This document shows, piece by piece, positions 7,683 through 15,678 of a stretch of 38,812 nt of DNA. The first letter of the stretch is position 1, and each line of letters starts with the position of its first letter. A program made the translations under genes and the position numbers. The stretch is from Leucobacter sp. Ag1. GTDB taxonomy: Bacteria; Actinomycetota; Actinomycetes; Actinomycetales; Microbacteriaceae. The stretch spans positions 1 to 38,812 of the forward strand of contig NZ_LAYO01000078.1 of assembly GCF_000980875.1 (NCBI RefSeq), given 5' to 3'. The notes beneath the pieces were generated by a model. That model ran no database searches, was not told the origin of the DNA, and worked only from the letters and a program-made list of their open reading frames with translations.

Positions 7683-8816
7683 ATGACACCTCGACCCTCA
7701 CCGCTCCACGTCGCGATCGTCGGCGCCGGGATCGTCGGCCTCGCTCACGCGGTCGCCGCGCTCGACGCCGGCCACCGCGTGACCGTGGTGGAGCAGGACT
7801 CCGCCGCCGTGACCGCGAGCGTCCGCAACTTCGGTCACGCCTGCGTCTCGGTGCAGGCCGGCGAGATCGGCGAGCTCGCCGTGCGGGCCCGCGAGATCTG
7901 GCTCGGGCTGATCGAGCGGGCGGGGCTCGAGGCCCGCGTCTCGGGAACCCTCGCCGTGGCGCGCAGCGCGGCCGAGGCCGCGGTGCTCGAGGACCTGGCC
8001 GCGCGCGACACCGCGATGCCCTCCGAACTGCTCACCGGCGAGGCCGCCGGCCGCGTGCTCGGGACCGCGGGCTCCGCCGCCGAGCCCGTCGCCGGCCTGC
8101 TGCTGCCGAACGATCTCACCGCGAACCCCCGCACCGCGGTCGCCCGGATCGCGGCCTGGGTCGATGCCCACGAGCGCGGCGAGGTGCGGTTCGCGACGAC
8201 CGCGACCGCCGTCGAGACCGGGGTGCTCACGACGAGCCGCGGAGCGATCCGCGCCGACCGCATCGTGATCGCCGCGGGGCACCTGCTCGGACGCCTGCTG
8301 CCCGGAACCGCCGAGACCGGCGAGGTCCGCGAGTGCGCGCTCCAGATGACCCGCGTCGTCGCTCCGGCCGGGCTCGCGCTCGGACCGGCCGTGCTCACGG
8401 GCACCTCGATGCTCCGGTACGGGGCCTTCGCGGGTTCGGCGGCGGAGGCGCTGCGCGCCGAGATCCTGCGGGACCGGCCCGAGCTGCTCGAGATCGGCGC
8501 CAACGTCATGTTCACCCAGCAGCAGGACGGCACGCTGCTCGTCGGCGACTCCCACGAGGACTTCGACAGCGCACCGCCGTTCATGCACGAGCGCTGGAGC
8601 CGGATCCTGCTCGACGAGGCCGCGCGCGTGCTCGGCCTCGGCTCGGGCGCCGACTTCGACGTGCTCGAGCGCTGGCAGGGCGTCTACGCCACGAGCGCCC
8701 GCCAGGACCTCCTCGTCGAGAGCCCGATCGACGGCGTCACCGCGGTCGCCGTCACCACCGGAGTCGGCATGACCGTCGGCCTCGCGCTCGGAGAGCGCGT
8801 GGTCTCCGGCTTCTAG
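7683..8816 (+). CDS. FAD-dependent aminophosphonate oxidoreductase-like protein (TIGR03364 / DAO fold)
   Basis: A 377-residue flavoprotein of the D-amino-acid-oxidase fold. The dinucleotide-binding GAGIVG is at 14-19 (HVAIVGAGIVGLAHAV), followed by the acidic end of strand 2 (VVEQD). A second FAD segment appears as DRIVIAAGHLLGRLLPG, and the C-terminal FAD-binding strand is VTTGVGMTVGLALGERV. There is no signal peptide. As I recall the family description, TIGR03364 enzymes sit next to phosphonatase-like hydrolases and are proposed to deaminate an aminophosphonate oxidatively to a phosphonoaldehyde. That would feed the divergent HAD enzyme. The start is ATG 7683, probably leaderless. It is first in a six-gene plus-strand run. 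Confidence 0.87.
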   Translation: MTPRPSPLHVAIVGAGIVGLAHAVAALDAGHRVTVVEQDSAAVTASVRNFGHACVSVQAGEIGELAVRAREIWLGLIERAGLEARVSGTLAVARSAAEAAVLEDLAARDTAMPSELLTGEAAGRVLGTAGSAAEPVAGLLLPNDLTANPRTAVARIAAWVDAHERGEVRFATTATAVETGVLTTSRGAIRADRIVIAAGHLLGRLLPGTAETGEVRECALQMTRVVAPAGLALGPAVLTGTSMLRYGAFAGSAAEALRAEILRDRPELLEIGANVMFTQQQDGTLLVGDSHEDFDSAPPFMHERWSRILLDEAARVLGLGSGADFDVLERWQGVYATSARQDLLVESPIDGVTAVAVTTGVGMTVGLALGERVVSGF

Positions 8817-8896
8817 CCGCAGCCCCTCAGTTTTCACCGACCCGCTCCACCCACGCACACCTCACACCCACCCTCACCACACACAGGAGAATCACC

Positions 8897-9811
8897 GTGA
8901 GAAAGTCCCTCGCCATCGCCGCATCCGCCGCGGCGCTGCTCGCCCTCGGGCTCACCGGCTGCTCGTCGGCCGCATCCGGTACCGCCGCCGCGGGCAAGGA
9001 CGTGACCTGCCCCAACGGAAAGATCAAGTTCGGAATCCTCCCCTACGAGGATCCGAGCCGCCTCGAGCCCGCCTACAAGACCCTGGCCAAGGCCCTCGAG
9101 AAGAAGCTCGACTGCCCGGTCGAGGTCGTCATCACCGAGGACTACGCGGCCGAGGTGCTCGCGATGGAGAACGGCAAGCTCGACGTGGCCGAGTTCGGCC
9201 CGCTCGGCTTCGTGTTCGCCAGCGAGCGCGCCAAGGCCGTGCCGCTCGTCTCCTTCGGTGATTCCGAGGGCAAGCCCACTACCTACACCGCGGGCATCTG
9301 GGTCAAGAAGGACTCCCCGGTCAAGACCCTCGACGACCTCAAGGGCCACACCCTGGCGCTCGGCAGCCCCGGCTCGACCTCGGGCGACGCGTTCCCGATG
9401 TCGGCGCTGAAGGACGCCGGCATCGACAAGGAGGTCCGCTCCGACTACGCCGGCGGCCACCCGGAGGCGCTCCTCGCGCTCGTCAACGGCACCGTCGACG
9501 CGGCCGAGATCAACTCGCAGACGCTCGAGAGCGCCAAGTCCGAGGGCAAGTTCGACGAGAGCAAGTTCCGCCAGGTCTGGAAGTCGAACCCGATCCCGAA
9601 CGACCCGATCACCGTCCGCAGCGACGCTCCCCAGGAGTTCCAGGACGCCGTGAAGAAGGCGTTCCTCGAGCTCGACCCGAAGGACGTGGCCGAGGTCGGC
9701 AAGTTCCTCGACGTGGATCCCGCGGGCCCCATGATCGAGGTCACCAAGGAGACCTACCAGCCGCTGTTCGACCTGGCCAAGACCATGGGCCTCACCGAGA
9801 AGGACGTCTGA
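8897..9811 (+). CDS. phnD: Phosphonate ABC transporter, substrate-binding lipoprotein PhnD
   Basis: The extracytoplasmic receptor of a phosphonate importer, 304 residues. It has a lipoprotein signal with lipobox LTGC (Cys22). The mature part is a PhnD/SsuA-like two-lobe protein: KFGILPYEDPSRLEPAYKTL at the start, the ALGSPGSTSGDAFPM phosphonate-loop region typical of PhnD, and HPEALLALVNGTVDAAEI. GTG 8897 follows a clear AGGAGA ribosome site at 8885-8890. Only 4 bases separate its stop from phnC. The absence of a complete C-P lyase set in the window suggests that uptake serves the oxidase/phosphonatase route. Confidence 0.95.
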   Translation: MRKSLAIAASAAALLALGLTGCSSAASGTAAAGKDVTCPNGKIKFGILPYEDPSRLEPAYKTLAKALEKKLDCPVEVVITEDYAAEVLAMENGKLDVAEFGPLGFVFASERAKAVPLVSFGDSEGKPTTYTAGIWVKKDSPVKTLDDLKGHTLALGSPGSTSGDAFPMSALKDAGIDKEVRSDYAGGHPEALLALVNGTVDAAEINSQTLESAKSEGKFDESKFRQVWKSNPIPNDPITVRSDAPQEFQDAVKKAFLELDPKDVAEVGKFLDVDPAGPMIEVTKETYQPLFDLAKTMGLTEKDV

Positions 9812-9815
9812 TCCG

Positions 9816-10571
9816 ATGACCACCGACACCGCTCGCGAGGTCCTTCTGGACGTTCGCAAGATCTCCAAGAGCTTCGGCGACCGCGTCGTGCTGCGCGATA
9901 TGAGCATGCAGGTGCACGCCGGTGAGGTCGTGGCGTTCCTCGGGGCCAACGGCTCCGGGAAGTCGACCACCCTCCGAGCGGTGAACGGTCTCATCGAGGC
10001 GGACTCCGGGGACATCGAGATCTCCGGGGTCCGCCTCACCGAGGCCAGCGGCGCGCGCCGGTCGGAGGCCCGGCGCTCGGCCGCGACCGTGTTCCAGAAG
10101 ATCCACCTGGTGGGTCGCCGCACCGTGCTGCAGAACGTCTGCGCCGGCGGCTTCGCCCGCCTCGCCACCCTGCGCTCCGTCCCGCCGCTGTTCGGCACGG
10201 AGCTCAAGGAGGAGGCGATGGCCTGCCTCGACCGCGTCGGCCTCGCCGATCGGGCCCACGACCGCGCGGGCAGCCTGTCGGGCGGTCAGCAGCAGCGCGT
10301 GGCGATCGCGCGCGCTCTCTGCCAGCGCCCCCGGATCCTGATCGCCGACGAGCCCGTCTCGGCGCTCGACCCGCGCGCGGCGGACGACGTGATGGCCCTG
10401 CTGCACGAGCTCGCGGTCGAGGAGAACCTCGGAGTCGCCGCGGTGCTGCACCAGCCCCATCTCGCCCGCAAGTACGCGCACCGCGTGATCGGGCTGCGCG
10501 ACGGCAATCTGGCGTTCGACGCGCCCATCGACGACATCGACGACGCGGCGCTCGCCGCCCTCTACGTGTAA
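9816..10571 (+). CDS. phnC: Phosphonate ABC transporter, ATPase PhnC
   Basis: The ATP-hydrolysing subunit of the phosphonate importer, 251 residues, cytoplasmic. Walker A GANGSGKST is at 43-51, the Q-loop is VFQKIHLVGRRTVLQNV (~92-108, typical of PhnC), the ABC signature LSGGQ is at 154-158, Walker B ILIADE is at 174-179, and the switch His is in VAAVLHQPHLA. The order phnD-phnC-phnE with gaps of 4 and 10 bases is a standard transporter operon. Confidence 0.96.
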   Translation: MTTDTAREVLLDVRKISKSFGDRVVLRDMSMQVHAGEVVAFLGANGSGKSTTLRAVNGLIEADSGDIEISGVRLTEASGARRSEARRSAATVFQKIHLVGRRTVLQNVCAGGFARLATLRSVPPLFGTELKEEAMACLDRVGLADRAHDRAGSLSGGQQQRVAIARALCQRPRILIADEPVSALDPRAADDVMALLHELAVEENLGVAAVLHQPHLARKYAHRVIGLRDGNLAFDAPIDDIDDAALAALYV

Positions 10572-10581
10572 GGGATCCCTC

Positions 10582-11439
10582 GTGACCGCAACCATCGATA
10601 CCGCTGCCGACGCCGGCGCCGAGCCGGACGCCCGGTCCCCGCGCCGCCTGCCCGTCCCGCGCGACGCGAAGGCGCCCATGCGCGCCACCTCGTGGACCGT
10701 CGGGATCCTGATCCTCGTCGCCCTGCACTGGATCGCCTTCGAGAGCACCGACTTCCGCCTCGACTCGCTCGTCTCGGGCGCGCAGGGCATGGGCCGGTTC
10801 ATCGCCGAGGCGTTCCCGCCCGACCTCAGCCCCGAGGTGCTCAGCGACGGCATCCAGGGCGTGCTGCAGACCCTCTGGGTCGGCCTGCTCGGCACCACGG
10901 TCTCCGTGCCGTTCGCGCTGCTGCTCGCGGTGTTCGGCGCGCGCACCACCGCGCCCAACGCCTTCGTCTACCAGGTCGCCCGCGCGATCCTGTCGTTCTT
11001 CCGCGCCGTGCCCGACATCGTGTTCGCCCTCATCTTCGTGACCGCGGTCGGCCTCGGCCCCTTCGCGGGCGTGCTCGCCCTCATCTGCCACAACACCGGC
11101 GTCATGGGCAAGCTCTGGTCGGAGGCGATGGAGGAGGTCGATCCCGGCCCCGAGCAGGCGCTCGGCACCGCCGGGGCGAACCGGTTCCAGGTCGTCGCGA
11201 ACGCCACCATCCCGACGGTGCTGCCCCAGCTGACCGGTCTGCTGCTCTACCGCTTCGACGTCAACGTGCGCTCCTCGCTCGTGCTCGGCCTCGTCGGCGC
11301 CGGCGGCATCGGGCTGCTCATCAACAAGTCGATCAAGACCTTCCAGTTCGACCAGATGCTCACCTACCTGATCATGGTGCTCATCCTCATCGTGGTCGTG
11401 GACCTCGCCTCGGCGTGGATCCGCAAGCGGCTCCAGTAG
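10582..11439 (+). CDS. phnE: Phosphonate ABC transporter, permease PhnE
   Basis: A 285-residue membrane permease of the phosphonate importer. It has a ~35-residue polar N-terminus, then helices at WTVGILILVALHWIAF, LWVGLLGTTVSVPFALLLAVF, FVTAVGLGPFAGVLALICH and the last at LTYLIMVLILIVVVDLAS. The EAA loop that docks on PhnC is EALGTAGA-like (here EQALGTAGANRFQVV), and SLVLGLVGAGGIGLLI is the conserved PhnE segment. The start is GTG 10582. The next gene starts 8 bases after the stop. Confidence 0.94.
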   Translation: MTATIDTAADAGAEPDARSPRRLPVPRDAKAPMRATSWTVGILILVALHWIAFESTDFRLDSLVSGAQGMGRFIAEAFPPDLSPEVLSDGIQGVLQTLWVGLLGTTVSVPFALLLAVFGARTTAPNAFVYQVARAILSFFRAVPDIVFALIFVTAVGLGPFAGVLALICHNTGVMGKLWSEAMEEVDPGPEQALGTAGANRFQVVANATIPTVLPQLTGLLLYRFDVNVRSSLVLGLVGAGGIGLLINKSIKTFQFDQMLTYLIMVLILIVVVDLASAWIRKRLQ

Positions 11440-11447
11440 GGCCGGCC

Positions 11448-12269
11448 GTGTACGACGACGACCTGCGGCTCGCCCACGAGCTCGCCGACCTGGCCGACTC
11501 CATCGCCCTGCCGCGTTTCACCGCCGAGGGGCTGCGCAGCAGCCGGAAGCCCGACGGATCATTCGTCACCGAGGCCGACACCGCGACCGAGCGCGCGCTG
11601 CGCGACCTCCTCGCCGAACGTCGTCCCCGCGACGGGTTCCTCGGCGAGGAGACGGGGGAGTCCGACGAGACCGGTGCACCGGGGACCGCTCGTCGCCGGT
11701 GGATCATCGACCCCATCGACGGCACCGCCAACTACCTGCGCGGCGTACCCAACTGGGGCGCCCTCATCGCGCTCGAGGTCGACGGGGTGCCCGTGCTCGG
11801 TGTCGTGTCGGCGCCCGCGATGGGCGCCCGCTGGTGGGCGGTGACCGGCGCCGGCGCTTGGAAGCGCTCGACCGCGTCGGGCGGCGCCGGCGCGACAGGC
11901 GAGCCCCGTCGACTGCGCGTCAGCGGGGTCGACGAGCTCGGCGACGCGTCGCTCAGCTTCCAGGGCATCGACACTTGGGAGGCCGCGGGCCGTCGCGAGC
12001 AGCTGCTCGACCTCGCCTCCCGCGTCTGGCGGGATCGCGCCTACGGCGACCTCTGGTCGTACATGCTCCTCGCCGAGGGCGCCGTCGACATCGTCTGCGA
12101 GTTCGACGTCAAGCCCTACGACATCGCCGCGATCCTGCCGATCGTGCGCGAGGCCGGAGGCTCCTGCACCGACGCCGCGGGCGAGGAATCCCACACCTCC
12201 GGCGAACTGCTCGCCACCAACGGGCGTCTGCACGCGGCCGCGCTCGCCGTCATCGCGCCGCAGGCCTGA
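11448..12269 (+). CDS. Inositol-monophosphatase-family phosphatase (HisN-like)
   Basis: A 273-residue Mg-dependent phosphomonoesterase. The metal site is complete: Glu pair in GFLGEETG, WIIDPIDGTANYLRG (the family signature) and the distal Asp in KPYDIAAILPIVREAGG. Sequence style, including the N-terminal DDLRLAHELADLADSI, resembles actinobacterial histidinol-phosphatase HisN. Here it is embedded in the phosphonate operon, 8 bases after phnE, so the substrate may be a phosphate ester linked to phosphonate catabolism rather than histidinol phosphate. The start is GTG 11448 (VYDDDLRL), and the frame upstream of it is a shadow of phnE. Confidence 0.88.
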   Translation: MYDDDLRLAHELADLADSIALPRFTAEGLRSSRKPDGSFVTEADTATERALRDLLAERRPRDGFLGEETGESDETGAPGTARRRWIIDPIDGTANYLRGVPNWGALIALEVDGVPVLGVVSAPAMGARWWAVTGAGAWKRSTASGGAGATGEPRRLRVSGVDELGDASLSFQGIDTWEAAGRREQLLDLASRVWRDRAYGDLWSYMLLAEGAVDIVCEFDVKPYDIAAILPIVREAGGSCTDAAGEESHTSGELLATNGRLHAAALAVIAPQA

Positions 12270-12334
12270 ATCCGCACGGCTCACCGCTTTCCTCCACCCG
12301 ATTCACCCTCCCCTCCCTGAACCGAAGAGAGCAG

Positions 12335-15300
12335 ATGCATCCCTCAGCCCCCTCGGCGTCCCGCCGACGCTCCGGCCTCGCCGCCGGCGCGCTCCTCGCC
12401 CTGATGTCCGGACTCGTCGTCGCTCCCGCGGCGGCCCCGGCGTTCGCCGCTCCCGCCCACCTCACCGAGGCCTTCGAGACCGTGTCGTCGGCGCAGACCC
12501 CGCCCGCGGGCTGGCTCGTCGATCGCGTCAACACGACCGGCATGCGCGCCGGCTGGGAGGGCTGGACCTTCCACACCACTGCGGAGGTGACCAAGGAGTT
12601 CGGCAGCACCGGAGACCGCGGCAGCTTCGGCAAGGCCTCCGGAATGGTCGCGGTCGTGCAGTCCGACTCCAACCGTCCCACCACGGGCAACTTCGACTCG
12701 ACCCTGTGGTCGGCGCCGCTCGTGCTCGCCGATCGCACGGGCGCCGTCACCGTGAAGTTCGACAGCCACTACAAGCAGGGGCAGAACCCGCCCTCGCAGC
12801 TGCTCGCCCGCATCGACGGCGGCGCGCCCGTCGTGGTCAAGTCCTACGGGGCCAACGGACTCAACACGAGCGAGTCGGTCACCTTCGACGTCCCGAAGTC
12901 CGCGACCAAGGTCGAGGTCGGCTGGGCCTACCTGCAGAGCAGCAACAACTGGTTCTGGATGATCGACAACGTCGACATCGCCGAAGCGGCGCCGAAGGCC
13001 GTCGACCTCAAGATCCTGTCGGCCGCGAAGCCGCTCGCGATCCCCGGCGCCCCGCTCGCCGTGCGCGTCGGTGGTCTGCGCGAGGGGCAGCAGCTCGTCG
13101 CCGATCTCGCCGGCACCCCCGTGACCGGGATCCCGAAGGCCGGCGCCGACGGCACCGCGAGCTTCGACGTGACCGTCCCCGCCGGCTCCGCCGCGGGTGT
13201 GCGCACCCTCTCGCTCAGCGGCGACGGGATCACCCCGGCGAAGCTGCCCGTGACCGTCGTCGCGAAGGCCGCCGGGGCTGCGAACAGCACGGAACCGCAG
13301 CGCTGGTTCGACGGGATCGAGTCGACCGAGCGCTGGCAGTTCCCCGCCTCCGGCTGGGAGCAGACCACGCTCGCCCAGGTCGTCGACGCCTCCGGAGTGG
13401 ATCGCCGCCAGGCCTTCACCCGCGCATCCGGCAAGATCGCCGTCGCCGACGCGTCGAAGACCGCCGTCGACAGCGTGCTGAAGACCCGGCCGATCCGGGT
13501 GACCTCGCGCGACGCGCTCGAACTTCGCTTCGACAGCCACTACCGCAAGCGCGGAGGCGCCCAGCGTGCCGCCGTCACCGCGGTGTTCGACACCGGCCAG
13601 CGCGTCGCGCTGAACGAGTGGACGACCAAGGACCAGGAATCGGCCCAGCCCCGCCTGCCGTTCACGGTGCCCGCCGGTGCCAAGGCGATGACCCTCGAGT
13701 TCGGCTTCACCGCCGACGCGGGCGCCGGATCCTGGATGATCGACGACGTCGCGATCGTGAAGCCGCTCCCGGCGCTCGCCGCCGATGCGCAGCCGGTCGC
13801 CGCGGTCGATGTGATCAGCGACATCCAGGGCGCGACCGCGCGCCTGCGTGACCAGACGCTGCCGGGCCTGCGCTCGCTCAGCCCGAAGGCGAGCACGATC
13901 GTCGCGAACGGCGATCTCACGAGCAACGGCACCGCGACGCAGTACGACGACTACTTCGCGGCGTTCAATGCCGGCGGCGGCAAGGACTACTCCACCCGCA
14001 TCTCGACCATCGGCAACCACGAGTACTACGGTTCGGACGGCGTGCCCGCCTACGTGAAGCGCTTCCTCGACAAGACGAGCATGCGCGAGGTCGGCGGCCA
14101 GGGCGGCCTCTGGGGAGAGCAGCTCGTCGACGGGCAGCTGCCGCTGATCTGGCTCGGCAGCGAGGGCCACGTGTACCACGGGGGCGGCGGACCGTTCGTC
14201 GACCTCTCGGATCAGCAGTTCACCTGGCTGAGCGAGCGCCTCGCCTACTGGAAGTCGCAGGGCAAGCCGGTGCTGCTCATGACGCACCACGTGTTCAACA
14301 ACTCCGTCTCGGGCACCTACGCCAAGTTCTACCAGGGCGACTACGGCGCCGACACCGAGCGCATCGAGGCCCTGCTCGCGCAGTACTCGAACGTGACCGC
14401 GCTCACCTCGCACACCCACTGGTCGCCCGAGCTCAACGACTGGTCGGTGGAGCAGCGCTTCGACCCGACCACGGCCTCCGGCCCGACGATCGTCAACACG
14501 GCGGCCGTGACCACCCAGTACGGCCCGAGCGGCGACTGGAACGAGACCGCGGTCGGCGGCGCCGACCCGATCGGTCTGCGCGTGGGGCTCTACCAGGACC
14601 GCCTGCGGGTCACCGCCTACTACTTCGGAGCCGGCGGGGCCGCGCGCGAAGCCAAGCACATCGACGTCGCGCTGCCCGCCGAGGCCGAGCAGCCCGCCGC
14701 ACCGAAGGTGACGGTGCCGGGGAGTGACGCGGGATCGCCGATCTCGGTCGAGGCCGGCGGCAAGATCGGGATCGCCGGGGCAAGCTTCGCACCGGACGAG
14801 CAGGTCGCGCTCGAACTGCACTCCGCACCGGTGGCCCTCGGCACGGTGACTGCGGACGAGCACGGCGCGTTCTCGCAGCAGGTCACGATCCCGGCCGACG
14901 CCCCCGCGGGAGCGCACACCGTCGTCGCGCTGCGCGACGGAGAGACCGTCGCCGAACTGCCGATCACGGTGACCCGCGCCGACACCGGTGCGGATGCCGG
15001 GGCTGGTGCCGGTGCCGGTGCTGGTACGAATGGGAACGCGAGCGCTGGCGCCGGTGCGAATGCCGGGGCTGGGGCGGACAGCAGCTCCGATACCGGGGCG
15101 ACCGGAACCGCCGATGCCGGTGCCGCCGGCGCGAACGCCGGATCCTCCGCGAACGCCGGATCCTCCGCCGGAGGGAGCGCTTCCTCCGCGGCCGAGTCCA
15201 CGGGCGCGGCCTCGGGCGAGACCGGCGGATCCCTGCCGGTGACCGGTGGCCAGAACCTCGCCCTGTTCGGGATCGCGGCCGCGGTCCTGCTCGGTGCGGG

Positions 15301-15379
15301 CGCGGTGCTCCTGATCCTGCGCCGCCGCCGGGCGAACGGCACCGGCGCGGAGGCTCCGGGCGAGGCCGGGGCCGAATAG
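12335..15379 (+). CDS. Secreted, cell-wall-anchored calcineurin-like metallophosphoesterase
   Basis: A 1014-residue surface enzyme. Residues 1-41 form a signal peptide (SRRRSGLAAGALLALMSG, ending near AFAAPA; a twin-Arg-like start is present). Two choice-of-anchor-like beta domains follow (~45-220 and ~325-480), each ending WMIDNVDI / WMIDDVAI. The metallophosphoesterase core (~490-800) has SDIQG (Asp496), NGD (Asp527), GNHE (560-563), THH (651-652) and SHTH (692-695). Gln replaces the usual His in the first D-x-H motif. An Ig-like segment and a Gly/Ala/Asn-rich wall spacer (~880-960) lead to LPVTG (967-971), a hydrophobic helix and RRRR, a sortase signal. It has a ribosome site (AAGAGAG). 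It lies 65 bp after the phosphatase gene on the same strand, so it is probably in the phosphonate operon. Confidence 0.9.
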   Translation: MHPSAPSASRRRSGLAAGALLALMSGLVVAPAAAPAFAAPAHLTEAFETVSSAQTPPAGWLVDRVNTTGMRAGWEGWTFHTTAEVTKEFGSTGDRGSFGKASGMVAVVQSDSNRPTTGNFDSTLWSAPLVLADRTGAVTVKFDSHYKQGQNPPSQLLARIDGGAPVVVKSYGANGLNTSESVTFDVPKSATKVEVGWAYLQSSNNWFWMIDNVDIAEAAPKAVDLKILSAAKPLAIPGAPLAVRVGGLREGQQLVADLAGTPVTGIPKAGADGTASFDVTVPAGSAAGVRTLSLSGDGITPAKLPVTVVAKAAGAANSTEPQRWFDGIESTERWQFPASGWEQTTLAQVVDASGVDRRQAFTRASGKIAVADASKTAVDSVLKTRPIRVTSRDALELRFDSHYRKRGGAQRAAVTAVFDTGQRVALNEWTTKDQESAQPRLPFTVPAGAKAMTLEFGFTADAGAGSWMIDDVAIVKPLPALAADAQPVAAVDVISDIQGATARLRDQTLPGLRSLSPKASTIVANGDLTSNGTATQYDDYFAAFNAGGGKDYSTRISTIGNHEYYGSDGVPAYVKRFLDKTSMREVGGQGGLWGEQLVDGQLPLIWLGSEGHVYHGGGGPFVDLSDQQFTWLSERLAYWKSQGKPVLLMTHHVFNNSVSGTYAKFYQGDYGADTERIEALLAQYSNVTALTSHTHWSPELNDWSVEQRFDPTTASGPTIVNTAAVTTQYGPSGDWNETAVGGADPIGLRVGLYQDRLRVTAYYFGAGGAAREAKHIDVALPAEAEQPAAPKVTVPGSDAGSPISVEAGGKIGIAGASFAPDEQVALELHSAPVALGTVTADEHGAFSQQVTIPADAPAGAHTVVALRDGETVAELPITVTRADTGADAGAGAGAGAGTNGNASAGAGANAGAGADSSSDTGATGTADAGAAGANAGSSANAGSSAGGSASSAAESTGAASGETGGSLPVTGGQNLALFGIAAAVLLGAGAVLLILRRRRANGTGAEAPGEAGAE

Positions 15380-15403
15380 CGCGGCGGGCTCGCGCTCGAT
15401 CGA

Positions 15404-15444
15404 CGAGGCCCTCGACTCCACCCCCTGCGGAGTCGAGGGCCTCG
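15404..15444 (+). terminator. Intrinsic terminator of the phosphonate operon
   Basis: A perfect 16-bp inverted repeat (arms 15404-15419 and 15429-15444, arm CGAGGCCCTCGACTCC, 9-base loop) starts 24 bases after the phosphoesterase stop. There is no U-run, as is common in high-GC actinobacteria. Confidence 0.8.
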
Positions 15445-15604
15445 CTCTGCGTGTGCGCAGCGTCCGACATGCCGGGTGCTGCGTGCCGCGTGCCGAGCGG
15501 GGCTGCCTCAGCCGCGGGCTCGATGAACGGCCACCCCGTCGAGAGCGGGGACGACTGTCGAAGAACCCTCGAAAACCCGCGCTTTTGGCCCGATTCTCGT
15601 CAGC

Positions 15605-15635
15605 GGGACCGGCTTTCGACACCGGAGCCGTTCCC
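15605..15635 (-). terminator. Possible terminator of the ddaH-MFS operon
   Basis: An imperfect hairpin, GGGA-c-CGGCT with AGCCG-t-TCCC, lies 44 bases downstream of the MFS stop on the minus strand. The rest of the ~300-base gap between the two convergent operons (15380-15678) shows no gene or further clear signal. Confidence 0.35.
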
Positions 15636-15678
15636 CGGGCAAGCGCACGCCGCTCGCCCGAGACCCGGAGTGTCCGTA

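Noticed and set aside
10692..11447. Long N-terminal extension of the HisN-like frame through phnE
   Set aside because: It is an Arg/Pro-rich out-of-frame reading of phnE; the real start is GTG 11448.
14980..15200. GC-rich short repeats that could suggest a repeat array
   Set aside because: They encode the Gly/Ala/Asn-rich wall spacer of the phosphoesterase in frame; they are not CRISPR or a mobile element.
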